Shown here in pieces: positions 47,366 through 55,696 of a stretch of 64,000 nucleotides of DNA. Both the position numbers and the translations under genes were made by a program. The stretch covers positions 248,001 through 312,000 of the forward strand of contig NZ_JAZHSH010000001.1 in assembly GCF_040100845.1 (NCBI RefSeq). The letters run 5' to 3'. The DNA is from Chengkuizengella sp. SCS-71B. GTDB taxonomy: Bacteria > Bacillota > Bacilli > Paenibacillales > KCTC-33759. Numbering within the stretch: the stretch's first letter is position 1; each line of letters begins with the position of its first letter. The notes under the pieces are model-generated. The model was not told where the DNA came from. It was given only the letters and a program-made list of their open reading frames with translations, and did no database searches.

Positions 47366-47374
47366 AATTATAAC
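47366..47374 (-). promoter_or_regulatory. Extended -10 promoter of the toxin mRNA
   Basis: On the minus strand TG-T-TATAAT forms an extended -10 box about 65 bp before the toxin start. The -35 region is weak. Confidence 0.55.
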
Positions 47375-47472
47375 ATAATTTCCCATACTATATTTTCCAA
47401 TGTTTTCAAACTCTTATTATATGGGCGGAAGTCACAATGTTCTAGTATAATTAATAAGGGGGTGGCATTCAT

Positions 47473-48531
47473 TTGAAAAAAGCATTTAAATTGTTTGTAA
47501 TTTTATTATTAATTGTAGGTCTTTCTCTTGCATTATTTCTAGCGTATATGACCATTACGGAGGAAATTCCTGAAGATGTTATTAAGTTGGAAGTTGAAAA
47601 TAACAACCAAATGGTATTGAAGCAGGGAGAGCCATTTAGTACGACTATTTTCAATATTGGATATGGAGGATTGGATAAGGAGCAAGACTTTTTTATGGAT
47701 GGGGGAAAAGGCTCACGTTCAAGTAGTGAAAAGCAAACGTTGAACAATCTTGCAAATACTCAAAGTTTTTTACAAGATGCAGATTCTGATTTTATTCTTT
47801 TACAAGAAATAGATGTTAAAGCTAGTAGATCCTATAATACGAACCAAGTAGCTATGTTTAAAGAGCGTTTAAAAGGTTACGGTTCAACCTTTGCTTATAA
47901 CTATAATACTCCATGGGTACCCGTTCCGATTTTAAATCCAATGGGATATGTCAATAGTGGGCTGCTTTCTTTTTCTAAGTATAAGATAGATGAGTCTACA
48001 AGATACCAGCTTCCAGGAAGAGAAAAGTGGCCTGTTCAATTATTTGAATTAGATCGAGCCATTATCGAAACCAAAATACCAGTTGATAACGGGAAATATT
48101 TATGGATGATAAACGTTCATTTATCGGCGTACGATAAAGGTGGGAAAATAAGAGCTCAACAAGTCACTTTCTTAAAAGAATATATGAATGAACTCTACAA
48201 AAAAGGTGATTATGTTGTTTTAGGTGGTGATTGGAATCATCTGCTGTATGATGCTCAGTTAAATGACCCGAAATTTATGGAGGAATGGCCTGAATGGCTC
48301 GTGCAATTGCCAGAAGATTTTACCGAGGGAGAATTTCAATGGGTGGTTGATCCTACTGTTTGGACCGTTCGTGATAACGCAATACCATTTGTGGAGGGAG
48401 AAAGTTTTGTAACAATCATTGATGGATTTTTAGTGTCACCGAATATTGAAATTGTAGATGTAAAGGGACATGATTTAGGATTTGAAAATAGTGACCATAA
48501 TCCCGTTACTACAATATTAAAGTTAAAATAA
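47473..48531 (+). CDS. Secreted endonuclease/exonuclease/phosphatase-fold protein
   Basis: A 352-residue protein starting at TTG 47473 behind AAGGGGGTG. An N-terminal signal anchor (about 6-27) precedes an EEP domain: TIFNIGYGGLD, DFILLQEID with metal-binding Glu, WMINVHLSAYDKGG, LGGDWNH (Asp/Asn), and the catalytic SDHNPV at the end. Members cleave phosphodiesters of nucleic acids or lipids. Its target is unknown. A GGG-rich spacer with a CTCTCTTT hairpin follows. Confidence 0.88.
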   Translation: MKKAFKLFVILLLIVGLSLALFLAYMTITEEIPEDVIKLEVENNNQMVLKQGEPFSTTIFNIGYGGLDKEQDFFMDGGKGSRSSSEKQTLNNLANTQSFLQDADSDFILLQEIDVKASRSYNTNQVAMFKERLKGYGSTFAYNYNTPWVPVPILNPMGYVNSGLLSFSKYKIDESTRYQLPGREKWPVQLFELDRAIIETKIPVDNGKYLWMINVHLSAYDKGGKIRAQQVTFLKEYMNELYKKGDYVVLGGDWNHLLYDAQLNDPKFMEEWPEWLVQLPEDFTEGEFQWVVDPTVWTVRDNAIPFVEGESFVTIIDGFLVSPNIEIVDVKGHDLGFENSDHNPVTTILKLK

Positions 48532-48914
48532 TTAACTCAGATATAAAAAGTAAAATAAGAGGGGGTATATTTTTCCTTGTTTCAAACTCTCTCTTTATGC
48601 CAAAGTAATTACATCTTAGAAACTTGATTGCAAAAAGAAAAGATTCCACTGCTCGGCTTTAAAGAATTCATGATTAGCATATTACTTATAAATATTTTAA
48701 GTAATAATGCTTCACGAAATGATGAATGCCAAGTGTAGGGGGTCTTTTTTTTATTGGCTTTGTGTTGATGGAGGTGAGTATAGGAGAATGAAGTAGCCGT
48801 TTTATTATATTGGGAATGAGCAGTACAAATGAATAGGAATAGGAACAACATTTTAAATTGAAAAGGTAAGAATGAAGAGTTTGGGTAAGGAAGTTGCCCA
48901 TAGGGGATGAGAAT
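48532..48914 (+). promoter_or_regulatory. Spacer upstream of the tail cluster, with an inverted repeat
   Basis: No gene is supported here. ATTACTTA (48681-48688) and TAAGTAAT (48698-48705) form an inverted repeat with outer GCAT/ATGC bases (48677-48710), possibly an operator or a terminator. No clear LexA box or sigma-A promoter was recognised for the tail cluster. The GGGGATGAG ribosome site of the first gene lies at 48903-48911. Confidence 0.4.
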
Positions 48915-49382
48915 GTGTTAATAACTGAATATTTTGAAATTATTGAGCGTTTTATGCTTACTATCTCCCCTACTAACAAGGTGGAGAAGCATAAACTTGC
49001 TGAGGAAGTAGATCCAGAGACTATGATTATTCGTCACATAATGGATTCTCGAAGGTTTCAAACACCTTATCAGTATGTAAAGCAATGCCAATTTGAACTA
49101 GAGTATGTTGATGTTACAGCAGTGAAAACCCTAGAACAAGTAGATCGATTAAGTAATTCATTATATGAAGAAAGATCTCTTTCAAATGCAGAGGGATTGG
49201 AAGAGCGGAAGTCTATACATGTGGAATCATTTACTTTTACCACTCCTGTTCATGTAGGAGAGAATGTATCATGCACTGGAGTATTAACTGTAACAGAGAC
49301 AATTTCTTTACCACAGGAAACCTTTGAGAAGATGAGAAACATCCACAATACGTATAGACAATTAAATGAAGGAGGAATGTAA
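48915..49382 (+). CDS. Hypothetical first gene of the tail cluster
   Basis: From GTG 48915, 8 bp after GGGG, the product is 155 residues: mostly polar, with helical and beta parts (FELEYVDVTAVKTLEQVDRL; ESFTFTTPVHVGENVSCTGVLTV). No family is recognised. It occupies the position of the small genes before the PBSX sheath gene and ends 1 bp before it, so it is probably translated with the sheath. It may be an assembly factor or a regulator of the particle. Confidence 0.6.
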   Translation: MLITEYFEIIERFMLTISPTNKVEKHKLAEEVDPETMIIRHIMDSRRFQTPYQYVKQCQFELEYVDVTAVKTLEQVDRLSNSLYEERSLSNAEGLEERKSIHVESFTFTTPVHVGENVSCTGVLTVTETISLPQETFEKMRNIHNTYRQLNEGGM

Positions 49383-49383
49383 G

Positions 49384-50412
49384 ATGTCAGGAGGAACTTG
49401 GAGTCCAATTTCTTTACCAAATCAACCAGGATTATATTTAAATTTTGTAGAATCAGCAGTAGCACAAATTCAAGGGGGAAGTCGTGGAACCGTAGCGATC
49501 CCACTATTAAGTTATGGTGATGCAGCAGAAGCTGGGAAAGTCTATTCTATAGAAAAAGAAAGTGAAGCATACCAATTATTTGATACTGAAGGAGTGCAAT
49601 CCATTCAGTTAGCTTTACAAGGTGGAGCAAAAGAGGTGCTCGTTTACACGATGCCTGATTCGCCACAAGAAGCAGATTACGCTGCGATGCGTGATGTTCT
49701 GGATACCTATCCATTTAATGTGTTTGTATTCGATGGTGAAGCAGATGCAACACAGCAATCAAATACACAAACGTGGGTGGAGGACAATCGAGATGAAGGA
49801 AAACATTTCTTGGCAGTATTAGGACGTAATGATGATGCTACAGTTCCAGTAACCAGACAGTATGGAGATGACTACATTGTTCATCTTATTAACGGAGTGA
49901 AAAAAGGAGATAACGAATATACATCTGCTCAATTTGCCCCTTATATTGCTGGTTTTATTGCAGGAACAGCCATTAATAAATCTATTACTTATGCTCAAGT
50001 TTTTGTAGATGATGTGAATGTTCGTTACAAAAATTCAGATGTAAAAACAGCTTTAGAAAACGGTGCACTCGTTCTTGTCCACGATGGAGACAAAGTGAAA
50101 ATTGAACAGGGTATTACTTCATCAGGAAGTAAAATCAGAGCCATTGGTGCAAGACAAGCAGTGGCAACAGATGTTGCAAAAACAGCAGCTGATTCTTATA
50201 TAGGTAAATTAGATAATAATGAAGATGGTCAGAAAGCACTTATGTCGGCGATTAAGGCGTACCTTGAAACATTAGAAAATTCAAATGTTTTAACGGATAT
50301 TCTAGTAGAGCTTGATCCTGATCGAGTTTCTGCAGGAGATTCGGTTTTCTTACGTATTAGTTATAGAGAGCTGGATTCTATGGAACGTATTTTCCTGAAT
50401 ATCAACATTTAA
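49384..50412 (+). CDS. xkdK: Contractile tail sheath protein (XkdK-like)
   Basis: From ATG 49384 (behind AAGGAGGAATG) the 342-residue protein matches PBSX XkdK-type sheaths: GTWSPISLPNQPGLYLNFVE at the N-terminus, GSRGTVAIPLLSYGDA, and the C-terminal LEDSNV-type strand (LENSNVLTDILVELDPDRVS) with MERIFLNINI at the end. Sheath subunits contract around the tube. Presence of sheath, tube, baseplate J and a LysM-hub protein shows a myovirus-type tail. Confidence 0.93.
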   Translation: MSGGTWSPISLPNQPGLYLNFVESAVAQIQGGSRGTVAIPLLSYGDAAEAGKVYSIEKESEAYQLFDTEGVQSIQLALQGGAKEVLVYTMPDSPQEADYAAMRDVLDTYPFNVFVFDGEADATQQSNTQTWVEDNRDEGKHFLAVLGRNDDATVPVTRQYGDDYIVHLINGVKKGDNEYTSAQFAPYIAGFIAGTAINKSITYAQVFVDDVNVRYKNSDVKTALENGALVLVHDGDKVKIEQGITSSGSKIRAIGARQAVATDVAKTAADSYIGKLDNNEDGQKALMSAIKAYLETLENSNVLTDILVELDPDRVSAGDSVFLRISYRELDSMERIFLNINI

Positions 50413-50444
50413 AATGAATAAGAAGAAAGTGAAGGTGATTATAG

Positions 50445-50882
50445 ATGGCTTTAGATGCAACTCGTACGATTAACGGTACTTTTGGTGAAGTGTGGCATGA
50501 TGGTGAATGGTTAACAAACATAAAAAGTGCTGAAGCAACAGTAGAATTGAATAAGGAAGAAATTCAACGTGCAGGTACACGCTGGGTCGCTCATAAAGTA
50601 ACAGGACTTAGTGGAAGTGGTACCATGACTGGATATAAAGTAACTACAGAATTTATTGAAAACATTGGTAAAATTGCAGATGACCGTAGTGGAGTATTTG
50701 TGACCGAACTTATTCTAGCGTTAAAAGACCCAGAGTCATTTGGTGCGTATCGTGTACGTCTTAAGGGTGTACAGTTTGACAACATTCCACTGATTAACTA
50801 TGAAGTGGGTGCAATTGTGGAAGAAGAACTTCCATTCACATTCACTGGATATGAATTATTAGATACGATTAGTGAAGCATAA
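50445..50882 (+). CDS. xkdM: Tail tube protein (XkdM-like)
   Basis: A 145-residue tube protein: LDATRTINGTFGEVWHDGEWLTNIKSAEATVELNKEEI-type N-terminus (seen as NGTFGEVWHDGEWL and KEEIQRAG), GLSGSGTMTGYKVTTEF, and GAYRVRLKGVQFDNIPLINYE. It polymerises into the inner tube crossed by the tape measure. GAAGGTGATT precedes ATG 50445. It follows the sheath gene by 32 bp, as in PBSX. Confidence 0.93.
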   Translation: MALDATRTINGTFGEVWHDGEWLTNIKSAEATVELNKEEIQRAGTRWVAHKVTGLSGSGTMTGYKVTTEFIENIGKIADDRSGVFVTELILALKDPESFGAYRVRLKGVQFDNIPLINYEVGAIVEEELPFTFTGYELLDTISEA

Positions 50883-50956
50883 ATTTGATCAAAATGAAAG
50901 GCGAGTTTTCCCTAGACTCGTCTTTTTCACATTTATAAACGAGAGGATGGACCTTG

Positions 50957-51355
50957 ATGAAGAGTAAAAAGAATGCAGAAGCAGTATTACGTACTCTATT
51001 GGATGCAGATTTAAGACCTGAGAAACAAGTATTTATGAAACGCTTTAAGATTGATTTTCATATTCAAGCACTAGATGGGAAAACGATTAATAAAATTCGT
51101 GAGCAGGCTAGTTTTCCAGTTAAAGATGGAGAAAAGCAAATTGATGATGAAAAGTTTGGTGCATTAGTAATTGAAAAAGCATGTCTCATCCCAAATTGGA
51201 CAGATGGACAGTTATTAGAAGCTTTTGGTCCAACACCGATAGATGTGATTCAGAAACGTTTGTTAGCGGGAGAAATTGCTAAATTATCAAATGAAATACT
51301 ATCACTGTCAGGATTTGCTGATGAGGATGAGAGTTTAGAAGAAATAAAAAACTAA
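50957..51355 (+). CDS. xkdN: Tail assembly chaperone, zero-frame form (XkdN-like)
   Basis: From ATG 50957 the 132-residue product resembles XkdN: VLRTLLDADLRPEKQVFMKRF, ALVIEKACLIPNW, and GPTPIDVIQKRLLAGEIAKLSNEI. It is the G-like chaperone that coats the tape measure. The last codons ATA AAA AAC before the TAA contain the heptamer A AAA AAC (51346-51352), a canonical -1 frameshift site that extends the protein into the overlapping frame. Confidence 0.88.
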   Translation: MKSKKNAEAVLRTLLDADLRPEKQVFMKRFKIDFHIQALDGKTINKIREQASFPVKDGEKQIDDEKFGALVIEKACLIPNWTDGQLLEAFGPTPIDVIQKRLLAGEIAKLSNEILSLSGFADEDESLEEIKN

Positions 51356-51540
51356 TTAAATCAGGTGGCACGCCCTCTTTATTTCACATCATTTTTCAGC
51401 GTCATGGACTGCCTCCTGATGAACTTTATGACAAACCGATCGGAGCACAACGATTTATCTTTGCTTCAATGCTTTTGCAGTTAGAGGAAGAAGAGAAAGA
51501 ACAGAAACGTTTGCAGCGTTTAAGGAAAGGAGGGGTATGA
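51346..51540 (+). other. -1 frameshift extension of the assembly chaperone (GT form)
   Basis: After -1 slippage at A AAA AAC (51346-51352), the frame continues LIKSGGTPSLFHIIFQRHGL through PPDELYDKP and FIFASMLLQLEEEEKEQKRL to TGA 51538-51540, 2 bp before the tape-measure ATG. No ribosome site starts this frame independently, and it lacks an ATG in its first part. A chaperone/frameshift pair before the tape measure is conserved in long-tailed phages. Confidence 0.85.
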
Positions 51541-51541
51541 T

Positions 51542-53638
51542 ATGGCAAGAGCAGCAGAATTAAACGTGACAATGAATCACTATGAGAAACTAATTAATCC
51601 AGTAGATCAAGTGTATAAGAAAGTAACAAACATGTTTGCACAAACAAATCAATGGATCAATAAATCTACTGGAGTAGTAGATCGTTTAAAAGTCCAATCA
51701 AAAGCATTGAATACTAATGTAGAGAAAGTAAAATCTACTATATCTGAAGTACAAAATGTTGGTGATGTAGCACAAAATACTTGGCAAGATACAGTAAATT
51801 TAGGAAGTACATTGAAAAATACTTTTAAAGAAGCGCAAGGTTTTGGAAGCACTATGATAAAGTCATGGCAAGAAGCAGAGAACTTTGGTCAACAAGTGAA
51901 AGGCATTTGGTCTGAAACAGGCATCAAATCAACATGGAATCAAACAACAAGTCTTGTAGATACATTAGAAGGTTCTTTGAAAAACGTAGAAACATATGCA
52001 GATAAAGCAAAAGGGGCATGGGGTCAATTTAAGGAGATTTCAGGTTCTATAAAAGGGGTTTGGAACAATCCTGAAGATGAATCTTCTAACAAAGTTGTTG
52101 TACTTGACAAAATAGAAGAGAAATTGACACCAGTATTTCAAAAGACTCTTACCTTTGTTAACAATTCACTTCAAACCGTACAAAAAACCAAGTCAATTCT
52201 ATCCAAGGTTGGTCAATTTGGAAAAACGGCACAAAACACATGGAAAGAGGGCTTAGAAGTAAGTAAAGTACTTCAAGGGACATTTCAAGAGGCGAAAAAT
52301 GTAGGCAAGACGATGAAGGCAACGTGGAATGAGACCGGAAAATTTGGAAATCGAGTAAAAAGCATTTGGTCTAGTTCAGCTAGTGTAGGAGATAAGATTA
52401 TGGCAACTTGGCAAGAGGCTTCTGCATTTGGCTCCACTGTAAAGGAGGCTTGGAATCAAGTATCATCCTTTGCTCAAACGTTAAAAACGACATTTGATAG
52501 TGTCCAAAAATTTGCAAAGACTGCGAAAGGAACGTGGGATCAAGCAAAAAAAATTCCTGGGCAATTGAAAAAAATATGGAAGAACCCTGTTGAGTCAGCA
52601 AACAATTCCGAGACTGCCAAAAACAACAAGAAGACCAAGAAACAGGCGAAAGAGCCTTTAAATAAAAGAACCAAGAATCCATCTGTTGAGAAAGCGAAAG
52701 ATCGCCCAATTAAAAAAACCAACCGGAAAAAGAGAAGAAAAAGAAGAGGTGTTGCTGGTTTGGTAGGAGGTATAGCAGGAGATTTATTAGTAGGTGGAGG
52801 AAGTGGTGAAGGTAAATGTTGCTGTGATGGGGTACCCTCTGCAATTCATGCAATAGGAGCCTCTAAATCAGTGACATCGAATCAACTATCCAAATCCAAT
52901 AAACAGCTTGCCAAGGTGACTTCAAACAATACTTTAAATTTGGTGAAAAACGGTAAGTCCGTTGCTAAGGGAGCGACAAAACGTATACCGATAATTGGCA
53001 CATTACTAAGTGCTGCAGACATTGTTACCGCAAAAGATAAAAAGCAAGCCATTGGAGAAACAGCAGGTGGTGTGATTGGAGCTACCCTAGGAGGCACCAT
53101 TGGTTCAGTCATCCCTGTTATTGGTACTGCAATAGGTGCAACTATCGGAGGTGCGCTTGGCTCCTGGGCTGGCGGGAAACTAGCATCTATGGATATGGAC
53201 AAGGTGAAAGAAAGGTTTACTTCAATAAAAGATACTGCAATAAACCAACTAGTTAAGATGACAGACTTAGGGCGGTCTACTATGGAAAAAGTGCAAGAAT
53301 TCGGTTCCTCAATTTTGGATAAGACCAAAGTATTTGGTACATCGATCTTAAATGAGGCAAAAGAGATGGGTTCTATACTAGATTTCTTTGATTTCAGTAG
53401 TGATATAAATAAGAATGGTAGTGTTCCACAATCACATACTCCATACCATTCCAATGTTACCAATATGTACTCAAATGATTCCGTTGAAAGTAACGATCTT
53501 GGGAAACAGACGGGCAACAACACATTTCACGTAACAGTAAATTACACAGGAAATAATGATGAAATGGAGCATGATGTAGACAAAATAGTGGATACAATGG
53601 TTCGTAAACTTCGAATAGCAGGTATGTCATTCGTGTAG
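51542..53638 (+). CDS. Tape measure protein with 14-residue aromatic repeat
   Basis: A 698-residue helical protein after the chaperone, in the position of XkdO but about half its length. Residues 81-346 carry Trp or Phe every 14 residues, with a Phe/Val/Ile at the seventh place, for example in WNETGKFGNRVKSIW and WQEASAFGSTVKEAW. Then come a very basic linker (NRKKRRKRRG, about 395-405), a triple-Cys motif KCCCDG (Cys426-428), and a glycine-zipper region (GGVIGATLGGTIGSVIPVIG, about 510-550) that could insert in a membrane. The length predicts a short tail of about 100 nm, by inference. Confidence 0.85.
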   Translation: MARAAELNVTMNHYEKLINPVDQVYKKVTNMFAQTNQWINKSTGVVDRLKVQSKALNTNVEKVKSTISEVQNVGDVAQNTWQDTVNLGSTLKNTFKEAQGFGSTMIKSWQEAENFGQQVKGIWSETGIKSTWNQTTSLVDTLEGSLKNVETYADKAKGAWGQFKEISGSIKGVWNNPEDESSNKVVVLDKIEEKLTPVFQKTLTFVNNSLQTVQKTKSILSKVGQFGKTAQNTWKEGLEVSKVLQGTFQEAKNVGKTMKATWNETGKFGNRVKSIWSSSASVGDKIMATWQEASAFGSTVKEAWNQVSSFAQTLKTTFDSVQKFAKTAKGTWDQAKKIPGQLKKIWKNPVESANNSETAKNNKKTKKQAKEPLNKRTKNPSVEKAKDRPIKKTNRKKRRKRRGVAGLVGGIAGDLLVGGGSGEGKCCCDGVPSAIHAIGASKSVTSNQLSKSNKQLAKVTSNNTLNLVKNGKSVAKGATKRIPIIGTLLSAADIVTAKDKKQAIGETAGGVIGATLGGTIGSVIPVIGTAIGATIGGALGSWAGGKLASMDMDKVKERFTSIKDTAINQLVKMTDLGRSTMEKVQEFGSSILDKTKVFGTSILNEAKEMGSILDFFDFSSDINKNGSVPQSHTPYHSNVTNMYSNDSVESNDLGKQTGNNTFHVTVNYTGNNDEMEHDVDKIVDTMVRKLRIAGMSFV

Positions 53639-53650
53639 GAGGTGATTACT

Positions 53651-54298
53651 GTGCAATTTTGGCTAACATTTAATAACGGAGCTGAAAAATTACAATTACC
53701 AGTAAATCCAGACCGAATCGAGGCAACAAGTGGCCATCAATATTCCGATGTTCAAGTCTCTCAATTTGGAGAGTACACTGTCATAGGTGATAAGCAGCTT
53801 AGGGAATTTCAAATTTCATCCTTTTTTCCGAGGGATTACCACTCGGTTTATTGTGAATATGAGACGTTGCCTGATCCTTGGTTAACTGTAAAAAGAATTC
53901 GCTCATGGCAACAATCGGGAGAACCAGTGCGTTTCATTGTCACTGAAGGGTTAGGTGAAACTGATAAAATCAATGTGCTGGTCACGATACGATCCTTTCA
54001 ATATGAGGAAAAAGCAGGGAGCCCAGGTGACGTCTATTATAATATGGCCCTAAAAGAGTATCGATTTTTGAATTTTAAAAAAGTAGAAGATGAACCTACA
54101 CTGCAAGAAGCACGTCCAGGTTCGAAAAATTCGGTAAGTAACTACATCGTGAAGAGCGGCGATACATTGTGGAAGATCGCTCAATCCACACTCGGTAATG
54201 GGAGCTTGTGGACAAACATTCATAATGCCAACATTGATGTCATAGGACCTAATCCTAATCAGATTATACCAGGGCAAAAGTTGGTGATACCATCATGA
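53651..54298 (+). CDS. xkdP: Baseplate hub protein with LysM domain (XkdP-like)
   Basis: From GTG 53651 (behind AGGAGGTGA; GTG 53642 overlaps that site) the 215-residue product has an N-terminal baseplate domain (VNPDRIEATSGHQYSDVQVSQFGEYTVIGDKQLREF) and a C-terminal LysM (about 165-214; YIVKSGDTLWKIAQSTLGNGSLW, NPNQIIPGQKLVIP). It links the tube to the hub, and LysM may contact peptidoglycan. The next gene overlaps it by 4 bp. Confidence 0.92.
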   Translation: MQFWLTFNNGAEKLQLPVNPDRIEATSGHQYSDVQVSQFGEYTVIGDKQLREFQISSFFPRDYHSVYCEYETLPDPWLTVKRIRSWQQSGEPVRFIVTEGLGETDKINVLVTIRSFQYEEKAGSPGDVYYNMALKEYRFLNFKKVEDEPTLQEARPGSKNSVSNYIVKSGDTLWKIAQSTLGNGSLWTNIHNANIDVIGPNPNQIIPGQKLVIPS

Positions 54299-55254
54299 AT
54301 GTAGAAATTCAGTATAACAATGATATATACCTAGATCCGATAGTTACTTCCATTACATGGTCCGGAGATAGTAAACAGGCATTTCGCAAATTAGAGCTTC
54401 AGTTATCAAATACAACAAATGGGAAAGAACCAACCGTTAGTATAGAGAAAGGTAAACTTTTGAAATTTTCAAAAGATAGCGAGGAATTATTTAGAGGAGT
54501 GATCTTCTCGCATTCTATTCAAGCAGATGGGAATATGAGTGTTACAGCCTATGATGAGAATATTTATTTAACAAAGAATGTAGATACGAAGAAGTTTACC
54601 AATATGACAGCCTCTTCAATCATCAAACAGTTATGTAACGACTTCGGTATTTCCTTTGGATCTATTGAAGATACAGGATATGTCTTTCCTAAATTAATCA
54701 TGAGAAATAAAACCCTTTGGGACATGATGAATACCACCTTAACCGAGACAAATAAACAAATCGGGAGGCGTTTTATTTTATTCTCCAAAGAGGGGAAGTT
54801 ACAACTCATCGAACGAAAGAGGAATGTCGTCGAATGGTCTTTACAAAATGGATTTAATATTTTAAACGCATCCTCTTCCGAGTCTATTGAAGATGTACGA
54901 AATCAAGTCAAAGTGATTAGTGGAGATCATGAAGATCAACCTATCTCAACAGTCGTTGAAAATCAAACTTTAATTAATAATTATGGTTTAATGCAGCATA
55001 TCGAGGAGAGCGATGTAGATCAAAACTCCTCACAAGTCCAACAGTTGGCGAATCAATTGTTAAAAGACTTGAGCAAAGTGAATGAGGAAGCAGAGATAGA
55101 AGCCTTGGGAAATGAAGAAGTGATAGCTGGGTCAGTGATTCACGTCTCTGAAACCATGACGAATTTAACAGGCAATTATCATATATCTACCGATACTCAT
55201 ACATTTCAAGACAAAGTACACCGTATGAGACTAAAGGTGGAAAATTTGAGTTAA
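54295..55254 (+). CDS. xkdQ: Baseplate hub protein (XkdQ-like, gpD/gp27-type)
   Basis: A 319-residue XkdQ homologue, the central hub trimer under the tube. Recognised pieces: FSKDSEELFRGVIFSHSIQADGNMSVTAYDENIYLTKN, GRRFILFSKEGKLQLIER, EDVRNQVKVISG and HTFQDKVHRMRLKVE. ATGA overlap with the LysM hub gene indicates coupled translation. Confidence 0.88.
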   Translation: MNVEIQYNNDIYLDPIVTSITWSGDSKQAFRKLELQLSNTTNGKEPTVSIEKGKLLKFSKDSEELFRGVIFSHSIQADGNMSVTAYDENIYLTKNVDTKKFTNMTASSIIKQLCNDFGISFGSIEDTGYVFPKLIMRNKTLWDMMNTTLTETNKQIGRRFILFSKEGKLQLIERKRNVVEWSLQNGFNILNASSSESIEDVRNQVKVISGDHEDQPISTVVENQTLINNYGLMQHIEESDVDQNSSQVQQLANQLLKDLSKVNEEAEIEALGNEEVIAGSVIHVSETMTNLTGNYHISTDTHTFQDKVHRMRLKVENLS

Positions 55255-55282
55255 CCAAATATATAAAAGGTGGTGAATACAA

Positions 55283-55696
55283 ATGGCTTTAAGTCCTATT
55301 ACTGAATTAATAAAGACAGAAACGAGTACCACTTTAAAAAAAACTGAATCTTCAAAGACATATAAGCTTGATTTTGATACAGGGGAAATAAAGGGGTATA
55401 TTGATGGAATTGAAGCGGTTAAGCAATATGTACGCAAGGCACTCTCAACACCTCGATTTCGATACCTAATATACACTGATCAATACGGGAGTGAATTAGA
55501 GGATTTAATCGGTCAAAATGTTCCTCATGAGTTGGTGGATGCTGAAGTCCCTCGTTTGATAGAAGAAGCCATTTCTTATGACGATCGCATTCGAGCCGTA
55601 CGTAATTTTAGCATTTCTCGAAAAGGAGATGCACTTTATGCCACTTTTGAAGTGGAAACGGTGGATGGAACAATAGAACAGGAGGTGAAAGTATAG
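55283..55696 (+). CDS. xkdS: Baseplate wedge protein (XkdS/DUF2634-like)
   Basis: A 137-residue protein with the DUF2634 pattern: YKLDFDTGEIKGYIDGIEAVKQYVRKAL, RFRYLIYTDQYGSELEDLIGQ, and IEEAISYDDRIRAV. It is the gp25-like wedge that sets the tube-to-baseplate interface. Its last base is shared with the start of the baseplate J gene (GTG 55696). The XkdR-like gene that precedes it in PBSX is not in this place. Confidence 0.9.
   Translation: MALSPITELIKTETSTTLKKTESSKTYKLDFDTGEIKGYIDGIEAVKQYVRKALSTPRFRYLIYTDQYGSELEDLIGQNVPHELVDAEVPRLIEEAISYDDRIRAVRNFSISRKGDALYATFEVETVDGTIEQEVKV

Noticed and set aside
48609-48979. Minus-strand frames upstream of the tail cluster
   Set aside because: Low-complexity, no ribosome sites and overlap with the first tail gene.
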